Shown piece after piece: positions 35,118-44,810 of a stretch of 64,000 bases of DNA. The DNA is from DASYTH01 sp035762905. Its GTDB lineage: Bacteria > Actinomycetota > Actinomycetes > Mycobacteriales > Pseudonocardiaceae. Under the pieces are notes generated by a model. The model made no database searches. It was given only the letters and a program-made list of their open reading frames with translations, and was not told where the DNA came from. Location of the stretch: assembly GCF_035762905.1 (NCBI RefSeq), contig NZ_DASUCC010000111.1:24809-88808 (forward strand). The letters are read 5' to 3'. Each line of letters opens with the position of its first letter. The stretch's first letter is position 1. A program made the position numbers and the translations under genes.

Positions 35118-35358
35118 CCTCCGGGTCAGCCGACGTCGCCGTCGTAGCCCAGGAGCCGTCGCCCCAGGCCACGGTCGTTGCCCGACCGACGTCCGCCACG
35201 GATAGTGGCGGCGAAGAAGTTAGATGAAGGAGCTGTTAGGTGTACTGCGCCGGGAGGTTGTGAACGGGCGCAGACGTGAGCGGATGACCGTGGAATGAGG
35301 GAGGACCTCCGGGTTCGGTGTGGACTGCGACGTCTACACCCAGCCCACGGAGGTCCTC

Positions 35359-35690
35359 GTGTCCCACCGTATGCCCTGCTGAGTCCCCCTGGCAGACAGC
35401 GCATGGCACGGTGTGTCGTGGACGGCCATAGCCTCTACGAGGAGCCGCCGAGCGGTTCCAGGTCTCGGTGGCCACCGCTCAACGCTGGGCCAACCGGTAT
35501 CGCACCGAGGGCGAGGCGGGCATGACCGAACGGTCCAGCCGCCCAGGTTCCAGCCCGCGCCGCACCCCCACACTTACCAAACGACGGATCATCGAGGTCC
35601 GCCTGCTGCGGCGGTGGGCCCGGCCCGGATCGCGTACTTCCTGCGGCTGGTGCCCCTCCACGGTGAGCCGGGTTATGACCCACTAACGCT
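35359..35690 (+). mobile_element. IS481-type transposase remnant (N-terminal part, frameshifted)
   Basis: Frames combined give MSHR, RQRMARCVVDGHSLYE, ERFQVSVATAQRWANRYRTE, GMTERSSRPGSSPRRTPTL and RIIEVRLLRRWGPARIAYFL, the helix-turn-helix head of IS481-type transposases. At least two frameshifts and no DDE domain. An upstream TGTTAGGTGTACTGCGCCGG near 35236 may be the old IS end. Confidence 0.7.
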
Positions 35691-36085
35691 TGGCCCGCCC
35701 TGGGCGAAGGCAGTGGCCATCTCGTGTTGCCAGGCCAGTGCTCGTTGATGGGCACCCAGGTTCGGCGGCGCCGCGGGTGATCCGGGCGGCGACGTGCAAC
35801 AGCCTGTAGCGCAGGATCTTGGGCTCGACCAGGGCCAGCTCGCCGTCCAGCAGGATCGTCTGGGCCCAGGCCAGCAGGTCGATCGCGGTCAGCGCGAGCT
35901 CCAGCCAAGCCTGGTTGACCGCGAACAGCCTCGAGGGAACCTGCCGATCCCGGTGTGTTTGCCGGTGCGGATGCGGTCCTTCACCCCGGCATGCGCCCGG
36001 CGCAAGGCCATCGTCGCGATCTTCGGCGGGGATGACGGCAAGCCCCGGTCGGGGACTGAAGGCTCACCGCGGTCGAGCAGGCGCC
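35690..36085 (-). mobile_element. IS1380-type transposase remnant (C-terminal part)
   Basis: The minus strand encodes AHAGVKDRIRTGKHTGIGRF, then in another frame NQAWLELALTAIDLLAWAQT, LLDGELALVEPKILRYRLL and HVAARITRG, the typical end of IS1380-type transposases. It abuts the IS481 remnant directly and is frameshifted. Confidence 0.7.
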
Positions 36086-36150
36086 AACAGGCGAAGCCTG
36101 CAAACAAGTAGCCACCTCAATTACGCGGCGTACGCCGCGAACACACCAAA

Positions 36151-36208
36151 GGCGGGAGCCGTCTGTGCGCAGCGACTAACAGTGGTCACCACAGACTAAG
36201 CTCCCGCC
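36151..36208 (-). terminator. Two-part inverted repeat downstream of the 40-codon gene
   Basis: GGCGGGAGC (36151-36159) pairs with GCTCCCGCC (36200-36208), and GTCTGTG (36161-36167) with CACAGAC (36190-36196). On the minus strand the stem is followed by TTTGGTG. It lies 40 bp past the stop of the gene at 36248-36370, so it is a likely terminator for it. Confidence 0.65.
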
Positions 36209-36247
36209 TGAGTTCAGGCTAGGACATACGCGTCAGAATTACCGCGA

Positions 36248-36370
36248 CTAATTGCCCTTGTTCTTACGACGCTGCGTCTCCTCGTGCAGCCGCCGAAGCT
36301 CGGCCTCACGGGCTTCCTGCTCTGCCTGCTCTTTCTTCTTCGCGTCGTCATCTCGATTGGCGAAGTCCAT
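36248..36370 (-). CDS. 40-aa highly charged micro-protein
   Basis: A short open frame from ATG 36370 to TAG 36248, with GAGAGG-type ribosome site about 6 nt upstream (GAGAGGTAACCCG). The product starts MDFANRDDDAKKKEQ and ends RRKNKGN; it is one continuous charged helix with heptad-like Glu/Gln/Arg, consistent with a small coiled coil. A good ribosome site, clean ORF and a hairpin just after the stop support a real gene inside otherwise decayed IS surroundings. Function unknown. Confidence 0.55.
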   Translation of the reverse strand: MDFANRDDDAKKKEQAEQEAREAELRRLHEETQRRKNKGN

Positions 36371-36639
36371 CGGGTTACCTCTCAGCCAAAGGAATGGGAG
36401 AGGTGGCGCCACCCGATAGAGACGCTAGAAACGATAGGAAAAGCCGTCGAGAGTCGAAAGCTGAAAACAAGAAAGAAAGCCGAAGATAAGTCAATCGAAA
36501 GCGGAGCGATGCCCCGGCAGAAGCTCAACCGACATGCGAAACGCCTGCTCCGAAGAGAGCGGACGCGAAGTGGGGCCGACGATCACTAGGTGTGACGTAC
36601 GAGAATCGGTCCGCCTATCGTACATAAGCAAGCTAAATC

Positions 36640-37485
36640 AATACTCTTCCACGGCGGCGGTAAAGAACGTACGCGTCGAAAACATTTGCCCGTGTGTTCT
36701 ATGGCGCCCCATGGGTCGCCTCCGGTTTCGAGGTGGCGGCGGATCAACAACGACCAGCGCTGTGTCTCGTGGATCGCTGGTGAGGAGGTCGGTGTGGTCG
36801 ATCCACGCCCACTCATAGACGCGGTGGCCTTTTCGCGCCGACCCCGGCCGAGAGCCGCTGCCAGGCCCTGCGGGGCAGGCGGGCGGCGATGGCGTGGCGC
36901 GGTCGGGCCCGTTCGCGGTCGGGACCCGTCGGTCGCAGCCGATGGCCAGCATGTACCCGACCCGTTGGGTTTCCAACTCGGCGCGCAGGTCGGGGTCGGC
37001 GCCGTAGACTTCGTCGCCGGTGACCCACCGCGCCGGTACTCCGGCCACTAGGGCTCGGGTGAGCATCCCGGTCGCGAGCGCCGGTTTGGTGGCGAACCCG
37101 ACCTCGGCGGGGACTCCAGCGTCGTCGAGCCGCTACGGATCGGTGGTCCAGCAGCGGGGCAGGTAAAGCTCGCGGTCGATCAATGCGTGCCCACCGCGTC
37201 CGGCGTAAGCCAGATAGACCGCGACTTGCGCGTTCTCGATCCGCCCGGCGGTGCCGGTGTAGTGGCGTTGCACTCCGACGGTGTGGTGGCCCTTCTTGAG
37301 TCGCCGGTCTCGTCCACCACCAAGATCCCGTCGGTGTCGCCGAGCGCGCCGATGACGTAGTCGCGGAGATCATCACGAACCCCGTCGGTGTCCCACCGCG
37401 CCCGGGCCAGCAGGTGCTGCATGCCATGCGCATCACGGTCACCGACATGCTCTGCGATCGTCCAGCAGTTCTTGCGCGGCAGCGC
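36640..37485 (-). mobile_element. IS701-type transposase remnant inserted in an oxidoreductase pseudogene
   Basis: The minus strand carries LPRKNCWTIAEHVGDRDAHG, MQHLLARARWDTDGVRDDL, GILVVDETGD (catalytic Asp region) and later VTGDEVYGADPDLRAELE, in at least three frames. It is cut at about 36640, before the end of the family, and begins at the truncated end of the FAD-oxidoreductase. The preceding 36371-36639 holds no gene I can support. Confidence 0.75.
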
Positions 37486-38447
37486 GACCAAGTGGCCTAC
37501 GGCCGGGCGAGCGAGCGTGACCGCCGAGTGCATCACCGCCAGGTAGAGGCCGGGCACGTCGGCGACCGGGCCGATGATCGGCTCGCCGTCGGCTGGCATG
37601 GGGCGTAGGCCGACCCGGGTGCTGAGCAGCTTGACGTTGGCGGCGCCGCGGAAGGTGGACCGGACGGCGGCCAGAGTCCGTTCGGGCGAGTCTGCAGCGG
37701 CATGGAGCCGGTCGGTGGCGGCCTGCCGCAGATCAAAAGTCGCGGTTGTGGACCACGGTGCGGACCAGACCGGCCGGGGCGCGGAGCCGGAAGAGCGTCG
37801 CCGGTGACGGGTCGACCGGGACGCGAATGCCCAGCGGCGCGGCCAGCGCGGCCGTGGCCACTGCGGCCGCGAGCACCACGGTCGTACCGGCGAGGGGTCC
37901 CGCGGCCGTCTCGACCCCGGCAACCCGACCCGCGGCGTCCCGGCGGACCGCCGTGATCGGGTTGTCCGGATGTACCCGGGCGCCGTGGACGCGGGCGCCC
38001 GCGACCAGTCGCTCGGTCACGCCCACCGGGTCGGCGGTGCCGTCACCGGGTGCCCAGACGGCCCAGTCTGGGGGCTGGCGCAGGGTGGGCTCGAGCGTCG
38101 CCACGGTGGCCGCGTCCACGATCTGCTGCCCGGGTCCGGCCTGTGGCGCGGTGTCCGCCGCGCCCCAGGACAGTGAGCCGGACCAGGTCACGGGGAGTAC
38201 CGGCAGTTCGGCCTCGAGCCGGCGGTACTCCTGCGTCGCGGTCACCCGCAGCCCGGCGGCCGGACCGGTGCGTACGCCGGACGCTCCGATCCAGGCGAAA
38301 CGAGTCCGCCGTCACGCCGGCGCCCGGCCGCCCGACGTCGACGAGGGTCACGACGGCGCCGGCCCGAGCGGCGTGATAGGCCACCGAGGCCCCGACGATG
38401 CCGGCGCCGACGACCACCAAGTCCCCGCTCACCCGTGGGCTCAACAC
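37486..38447 (-). pseudogene. FAD-dependent (DAO-type) oxidoreductase, frameshifted and truncated
   Basis: The N-terminus has a GxGxxG Rossmann motif, DLVVVGAGIVGASVAYHAAR, then VTLVDVGRPGAGVT. A frame change near 38290 leads to TATQEYRRLEAELPVLPV ... GVETAAGPLAGTTVVLAAA, and another near 37740 to FRGAANVKLLSTRVGLRP ... IIGPVADVPGLYLAVMHSA. Resembles D-amino-acid/glycine oxidase-like deaminating enzymes. The 3' end is replaced by the IS701 remnant at AVGHLVA. At least two frameshifts, so inactive. Confidence 0.8.
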
Positions 38448-38944
38448 GTTGACGACCTTATAGTCCGCAGGAGCTTCGCCCCCGCACCCCGACCTCTGCT
38501 CAGAGATGGCCGCGGAACTGCAGCAGGGTCGGGTCGCGCTGGCGACGGCGCCACCAACATCGCGCCCGAACCAGCCACTAACAACGCCCAGCGGCTGGCC
38601 TGCAACAGCGGTAACGATCTACGGCTGGAGTATTAGCAAGGCGGTGTAGTTGCAAGGACAGTCCTCACCCGCTCTGCCGTCCGTAAAGCCAGGCGGCAAC
38701 AAGCTCTTCGACCGAATCGCAACAACCTAAAGACGAACGAGTGTCGCCGTAAAGTCCTAAAGCCTTCGATGGCGGTGCGGATTATCTTAGATTCAGATAC
38801 GCGGACCTCGTTTCGTTCGGGGTCGACCCTATTTCAGGTACATCATTTTAGCGATAGTTGGTCAATATGCTGCAACCCCCTCCAGTAGAAGCAGACCTGC
38901 ATGCGCTAGACTTTCTTGATCTGCTCATGAGGAGGTGAGCCGCG
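38448..38944. other. 497-bp intergenic region where base composition drops
   Basis: No gene seen. From about 38,640 the sequence becomes clearly AT-richer (for example GATTATCTTAGATTCAG near 38780), continuous in composition with the large NTPase gene that follows. It probably contains that gene's promoter and the left border of a separately acquired segment. Confidence 0.5.
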
Positions 38945-41900
38945 TTGCAAGGTTGGCCGAGACAGCGGCTGGAAGAGGCCGTTGACGAGATCATGGGCAA
39001 CCAGCAGGGTGATGACTCACATCCTCGCGAAAGGTTCTCGTCTGCAACGGTTGTATATGAGGTCAGTACAGGTCGATCTGCAGGCGAAGATCCAGACCCC
39101 GGCCGAATAGTCGGCGAGTTTCTCGCCGACTGCCTAAATAACGCAGAAGAGCACGATGCGGACTTTCTTGACGCTATGATGACGCGCTTAAAGTCCCTTG
39201 GAATCCGTGAGACGACCAGTTTAAAACGACACCTTAAGTCGGCCCGTGAGCTATTGGGATTCGGCGAGTACGGTGACCAAGATGTTGATAGTATTGTCGC
39301 CAAGTACCGGTCATGGCTGCCGCAAGGTGCCATAAAGAAACGTCAAGAATCAAGGTTATTCCTGCGCCTCCTTGCCGTACTGCATCAGCCGAAACTGGTT
39401 TCCCGTGTAACGGCACGTGTGTGGCAAAAAGAGATTTGGAGTCCACTTACAGTTGCCGCGCTCCACTACATGCTTGAAAACCACAATGCTCGAGCAAGAG
39501 CATTAGCCCAGAAGCTTGGACTCATATCAGCGAGCGAGCAGTCAGAGACAACGACGACAACGCAAACTCCGGTGAGTGACAAAGAACCATCGGCCAATCT
39601 GCGTCGTCTTCGCTCGCTCTCTGAGACATACTCGCAAGACTTGAACGCGGCTGCCAGCCAGTTCGATCACCGGAGTCCGACCGAGAAGAGAATTCATACA
39701 CTTAGTGGCGGCCTCTACATACGTCGTTCGATACAGACTCGGCTCGTCAACAAGATCAAGCGTCTGACAGAATCGCGTGACCGCAGGCCAATCATTGTCA
39801 AAGGCGAAGCCGGTCATGGAAAAAGTTGCCTAATGTGGGCGCTCGGCGAGGACCTTAGAATTCTAGACGGCATTAGTTCAATTCTGCTCAATGCAACGTG
39901 GTTGATGCCGGATTCCAACGGTCGATCGGCGATCAGTCGTCAAGAGGTCGTGGACGCCTCTGTTGAGATTGAGAGCCGTGGGAACACGCCCGTTATTCTC
40001 ATCGACACCGCAGACCTTCTCTTGCATCACGAAATCAACATCGCGGATCTAATTGCGCTATGTAGAGAACTGGACCATCAGCAGGCCGTGGTTGTTCTCA
40101 CTTGCCGCCCAGAGGAAGCAGGCACTCTGGACAATCTTGAACCTGACGGTTTCGAGCTCAAATTTTACGACGACAACGAGTTGGCAGACGCGATTGAGAG
40201 GTATGCAGACACGTTCTGCCCGAATGCGGAACCTCGAGATCCGAGAGAACGAATTCGTCGTATAACGGAGCCGGTTGCGCGGGGCCTGGCACTTCGTGAA
40301 GTCTGTCGTAGTCCGCTGCTGATGCGTCTACTCTTTGAGCTTAACGCCCAGTCTGAAACGTTTCCCGAACTCCGCGAGATTGATGTCTCGACAATCTTCG
40401 ACAACTATTGGGATCGTCGAATTCGTTCTGATAGGCGATTGGATCGTGGTCCATCGCATCTCTCAGCTAGTCGAGACCTGTCCGACATTACTGGCAAGAT
40501 GGCTCTCGTACTCCTTGCAATGGGAAGCACTGAGGTCGAGCGAGAAGAGCTCGTCGAAGAGCTAGGGCCATTGGTGCCCGACATGACTGAAAAGGAGCTC
40601 AATCAAGCTATCAACGAACTTCTTCAGCGTTCCGTGCTCACTGAAGTCAGGTCGCCAACGAAGGCTAGGATCCGGTTCTTTCATCAGACGATGTTTGAGT
40701 ACGCCTCAGCAAAGGGGCTTATTGCAAAATACAGACTTAATGCACCGTATGCGCTACTCTCGAAACTGATGGAAACACCCGAAGATCTTTTCGTCGGAGC
40801 GGTGCTGGAACAGGTACTGATCTTGCTCGGGCGAAACCGACGTTACCAGGGGGCCTTCACAAAGTCAGTTGAAGTGCTCGTAAAGAGTACCAATGTTTCA
40901 CTCCATAATATAGCTCTGGCAGCCGCCGCGCACCATCCGTCACTCAGCGCTCCGATCATCACTCTATTGGAGACAGCGAAGGAGGAAACCGCCAGTCGTT
41001 ATGTACAGATAGCGCCTAGCGTTGCCGACGTCGATCTGCACGAACTACTCACAAAGCTGAGAGTTGTATGGAGTCGGGAGCGATGCCGAACAGCAGTTCT
41101 AGAGACACTTGAACGACTAGCGGCTCGCGACCCTCGCCCTATTTTGACGGCAATTCGTAATTGGGAATGCGTCGACGCCGTCAGCGAGATGGGCACCGGC
41201 CGGATTAGATTTCCATCTCTTCCCCGTATTCTTGGTATGTGCGCGACGGCGGATCCAGAGTTTGCGCGATCAGGACTTCTAGATCTTTTCTATCGCCCCG
41301 GAGCAAACGGGGAGGAGGTTACGTCCGAACCCAAGGGTGAACCCGGCGGGCGCCACTATCATATCTCAATTATGAAAGTTTGCTTGCGGTATTGGCCGAT
41401 ACTAGCCTCGACGGACTTCATCGAAGATCTGACCGATAGGTTCTCTCAACTGCAAGGGGACGTAAATCCTGCGGCACGAGATATGCAACAAGCACTCGGT
41501 AGGCTTTTGGGAGAACACTGCTTAGAAGCTTATGCGGCATGTCTCACGCTCCCACATGCGGAGGACGCCACTTCATGTGGCATGAAGGCATGCTGGAAGA
41601 AATACGTGGAAAGTGTTATTCGAGATGTAGAAACGAATGATCAGAATTCGGTCACCAATGCGGAGCTCGTCGGTATTGGATATGTTCTAACAAAGCTCCC
41701 GCCTCGGCATTGGGCGGTTGATGTAACGCTCTCGATGTTGACGTCGATGAACGGTCAGATCGGGCCATTTGCACTGCCACGGGGTTTGTTTCTGGAGATG
41801 CTTGAACGTGAAAGTGCTGCCACTAGGGAACTCGAATCACGTCTCGCCCGAATGCTAGAAGGTCTCCCTGCAAAGAAGAACAGACCGGAACTCGGAGAGA

Positions 41901-43255
41901 AGCTCTGGGCGGCAGTTTCTCGACAAGGGCTTCGTAATGCTGAGCTTTCCCCGTCGCGCCTTGCCGAAATCCTTGAATGGGTCGCCAAAGCACAGCAGCA
42001 GGATATCTGGCTTAAAGCCGATGGACTAGCATGGCTTCTGGTCCCCGCAGCAATGGGTAATCATCCGATAGCGAAGGCGGCGCTTGCACGGGTTATATCT
42101 AGTCCGGCAGATGCTGCACCAGAAGCTCACGGATTGATCCGGGACCCACTTCATCATCTGGTTGCGAAGTACCCGGATACTATTGGCACCGCGGTGCACC
42201 TTGCAGTTGCTCAGCAAACGACGTCACCGCTGAATGCGATCATTGGCGCACAACGAGATGCCCTTAGTGAACTGGGCAATCCTCTTCGTGTCGCCCTCGA
42301 GCCAATGTCCGAACAGATATGGAACCTTATTCAGGCACTTCTGGCTAGTAAGAAAGGATCAGATAACCGTCATGGAACGACTCTCTGGCTGTTGCTGGAA
42401 GAGTTAAGCCTTGGTCCGACCCCGGAGCTTAGTCGCGTGAGCGACCTTCTCCGGGAAGTTATCGATTACAGAGCTCGGGGTTCGATACTTGAGATCTGCG
42501 GTAGCTTGGCGGTGAGGAAGAAGTTGCCTTTTGAGGAAGTGCAGGCACTACTTCGAGAGAGATTCCTTATCGACGGCTATCCGCCGGAGGTGCGGGCAAT
42601 AGTTAAGGAGCGGAACTTTCCAGGGAAAGCGCCGAAGGGACTTTCCAAGGAGGCGCGAGACTTCGCAATCCGCGCACGAGATAGTTACGTCGGTATGGTT
42701 TGCCAACTGGGTTCTATTGATGAACAGTCAATTAAACTATACGGCCGAATGGCTGCGGCGATTCCGACGTCTAGTGACGTTTTGGGATGCCTCGGTCACG
42801 TTGTTCGGCGGCTTATCGAGGAAGCGTTCCGGCCAGTCGACGCGGCGCGGTATTTTCTTGATATCGCTCAAAGAGTTGTTCCTGATCTCCTTGGGATTCA
42901 GGCCCAAGAAGGGCAACGCGTACTATCTGAGGACAACCTTGGTAATAATCTTCGCCCTGCGATGAGAAGCGTCTTCAAGAGTAGAGATCCTCAAGCTTGC
43001 AGCCTTCTTCTGAATGCTGTCCCCAATCTTCCTGAGACTCATGCTCGTATGGTCGTAGCTTCCGCTGCGAGTGAGGCTCGTGATTTGACGTATGACCAGT
43101 TGTCCCGGCTGCTTACCTTAGGAGACAGGCTGCCGCGCGGCGTCGCTATTCAGATCGACAGTGATCGACGGAAGGTTAGTCGTTCGGTTAGTCGGATCCA
43201 GCTCGATGATATCCTGAACAATGAATATCGACCGCAACCTCCCAAAATGACATAG
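38945..43255 (+). CDS. Giant AAA/STAND-type NTPase with long helical C-terminus, AT-rich gene
   Basis: 1436 aa. The TTG start at 38945 is chosen because AGGAGG (38930-38935) lies 9 nt upstream; the next candidate is ATG 38993. An N-terminal helical region (about 1-240) has no motif I know. The P-loop is IVKGEAGHGKSCLMWAL (about residue 281-297), the Walker B-like PVILIDTADLLLHH (about 350-363), then VVVLTCRPEEAGTLD, a NACHT/STAND-type arrangement. The remaining ~950 residues look like tandem helical HEAT/ARM-like repeats, with no enzyme motif. Codon use is far more AT-rich than the neighbours, indicating recent import from a different donor. The architecture (large sensor repeat domain behind a STAND ATPase) fits phage-sensing NTPases, but no effector nuclease was recognised. 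Confidence 0.85.
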   Translation: MQGWPRQRLEEAVDEIMGNQQGDDSHPRERFSSATVVYEVSTGRSAGEDPDPGRIVGEFLADCLNNAEEHDADFLDAMMTRLKSLGIRETTSLKRHLKSARELLGFGEYGDQDVDSIVAKYRSWLPQGAIKKRQESRLFLRLLAVLHQPKLVSRVTARVWQKEIWSPLTVAALHYMLENHNARARALAQKLGLISASEQSETTTTTQTPVSDKEPSANLRRLRSLSETYSQDLNAAASQFDHRSPTEKRIHTLSGGLYIRRSIQTRLVNKIKRLTESRDRRPIIVKGEAGHGKSCLMWALGEDLRILDGISSILLNATWLMPDSNGRSAISRQEVVDASVEIESRGNTPVILIDTADLLLHHEINIADLIALCRELDHQQAVVVLTCRPEEAGTLDNLEPDGFELKFYDDNELADAIERYADTFCPNAEPRDPRERIRRITEPVARGLALREVCRSPLLMRLLFELNAQSETFPELREIDVSTIFDNYWDRRIRSDRRLDRGPSHLSASRDLSDITGKMALVLLAMGSTEVEREELVEELGPLVPDMTEKELNQAINELLQRSVLTEVRSPTKARIRFFHQTMFEYASAKGLIAKYRLNAPYALLSKLMETPEDLFVGAVLEQVLILLGRNRRYQGAFTKSVEVLVKSTNVSLHNIALAAAAHHPSLSAPIITLLETAKEETASRYVQIAPSVADVDLHELLTKLRVVWSRERCRTAVLETLERLAARDPRPILTAIRNWECVDAVSEMGTGRIRFPSLPRILGMCATADPEFARSGLLDLFYRPGANGEEVTSEPKGEPGGRHYHISIMKVCLRYWPILASTDFIEDLTDRFSQLQGDVNPAARDMQQALGRLLGEHCLEAYAACLTLPHAEDATSCGMKACWKKYVESVIRDVETNDQNSVTNAELVGIGYVLTKLPPRHWAVDVTLSMLTSMNGQIGPFALPRGLFLEMLERESAATRELESRLARMLEGLPAKKNRPELGEKLWAAVSRQGLRNAELSPSRLAEILEWVAKAQQQDIWLKADGLAWLLVPAAMGNHPIAKAALARVISSPADAAPEAHGLIRDPLHHLVAKYPDTIGTAVHLAVAQQTTSPLNAIIGAQRDALSELGNPLRVALEPMSEQIWNLIQALLASKKGSDNRHGTTLWLLLEELSLGPTPELSRVSDLLREVIDYRARGSILEICGSLAVRKKLPFEEVQALLRERFLIDGYPPEVRAIVKERNFPGKAPKGLSKEARDFAIRARDSYVGMVCQLGSIDEQSIKLYGRMAAAIPTSSDVLGCLGHVVRRLIEEAFRPVDAARYFLDIAQRVVPDLLGIQAQEGQRVLSEDNLGNNLRPAMRSVFKSRDPQACSLLLNAVPNLPETHARMVVASAASEARDLTYDQLSRLLTLGDRLPRGVAIQIDSDRRKVSRSVSRIQLDDILNNEYRPQPPKMT

Positions 43256-43334
43256 CCCCTCAGAAGCCCACTTCTCTTCTTTGCTTTTACCCAGGCTTTT
43301 CAGTAGACGCCTGCCCCTCGTACTCGCCACTGAT

Positions 43335-43545
43335 TGTCGAATATATCCGGGCTGTCAGCGTGGCCACGAAGTCAACGTCCGCCTGGGTCGCTTCTTCCCC
43401 ACTGTGTTTCTCCGCTGGTCAGTCGGAGCATCGTGCGAGGAGTCAACTCACACAAATCTACTTGGCGATAGCTCATACCGTTGATAGCGAATACTGCCCA
43501 TGTGGAGTCATCGAGGGTTTTAGTACTGCAACGGCACCTGCTTGA
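43335..43545 (-). pseudogene. Fragment paralogous to the 3' end of the NB-ARC gene
   Basis: Minus-strand frames give DDSTWAVFAINGMSYRQVDL, CELTPRTMLRLTSGETQWG and, after a frameshift, DVDFVATLTARIYS, closely matching the end of the protein at 32,510 (DDSTWAVFSTDDNRDRRVDL ... VDFIVNLTADIYP). The upstream part is replaced by the IS701-type copy. It is a relic of a second NB-ARC gene of the same family. Confidence 0.75.
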
Positions 43546-43557
43546 TCCATAGTGGAT

Positions 43558-44810
43558 CATGGGCCTGTGGTAGTTGATCTCGTGGTCGCCGAGTTGGATC
43601 GTTTGCACGAACGCATTGCGGGTCGGTTCACCCGCTCCGAACCCCGCACCCGAGTACGGGACTACGTGTCCGGCTTGGTCGCTGGTCTGGAACGGAAGAA
43701 CCGGCTGGACCCTGGCCGAGCGGGCGGGCGAGGTGTCGCCTGATGGATGCAGCGGCTGCGGCGGCGTGCGGATTGGTATGTCGAAGGGGTCCGTGACGAT
43801 GTCCGGGACTATGTCGTCGAGCATCTCGGTGACCCTCAAGGCGTGTTGATCGGGACGAGACCGGGTTTCTCAAGAAGGGGACACGGTCGGCCGGAGTGCA
43901 GCGGCAGTACTCCGGCACCGCCGGACGCACGGAGAACTGTCAGATCGGCACCTTTCTGGCCTACGCCTCCCGCCACGGGCATGCCTTGATCGACCGCGAG
44001 TTGTATCTGCCGGAGTCCTGGACGAATGATCGGGACCGCTGCCGTGCAGCCGACATTCTCGACGAGGTCGGGTTCGCGACCGAACCACGCCAGTTGATCG
44101 CGATGCTGACCCGCGCCGTTGATGCCGGTGTGCCATTCGCGTGGGTGACCGCGGACGAGGTCTACGGGCAAGCCGGGTACCTGCGAGACTGGCTGGAAGA
44201 CCACGATGCCGCCTACGTGCTGGCCATCCGCAGCGTGGACACGGTCACCACCACCGACACCGACCGAGTGGTCGCGGCCGAGGCCATCGCGACACTACCG
44301 ACACGCGCCTGGCAGCAACTGTCGGTCGGCGCTGGCGCGCACGGCCCACGCGAGTATGACTGGGCCCGGATCCCGATTCGTGCCGCCTGGCGGTCCGGCC
44401 GAGGGTACTGGCTGCTGGCCCGCCGTTCCCTCAACCCGAACAGCAAAGGCCAGCACGAGATCGCCTACTACGTCGGTTATGGGCCGCGCCGCTCCACATT
44501 GGTGGACCTCGCGTGGGTCGCGGGCTCCCACTGGCATGTGGAGGAGTGTTTCCAGCAAGCCAAGAACGAGGCCGGCTGGACCACTACCAGGTCCGGTTCC
44601 TGGCGGGCGTGGTATGCCCACATCACCCTGTCCATGCTCGCCCTGGCCTGGCTCGCGGCGACCAGAGCCCTTGCCGCAAAGGGGGAACCGCAGCCCCCGA
44701 CACCGACATGATCGGATTCACGCTATCGGAGATCCGCCGCCTGTTGATCAACCTGGTACACCGCTATCTACCCGAGCCCGAGCATGTCTGGTCCTGGTCG
44801 AACTAGCGAC
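43558..44810 (+). mobile_element. IS701-type transposase, nearly full length but frameshifted
   Basis: Starts around MDHGPVVVDLVVAELDRLHE and LHERIAGRFTRSEPRTRVRD, continues LRRRADWYVEGVRDDVRDYV (43,750) and then QYSGTAGRTENCQIGTFLAY, AWVTADEVYGQAGYLRDWLE (catalytic Asp), VAGSHWHVEECFQQAKNEAG (catalytic Glu) and WRAWYAHITLSMLALAWLAA. Frame changes near 43735, 43865 and 44570 break the protein. It interrupts the NB-ARC-like relic at its left end. Best preserved of at least three IS701-type copies in the island. Confidence 0.82.
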
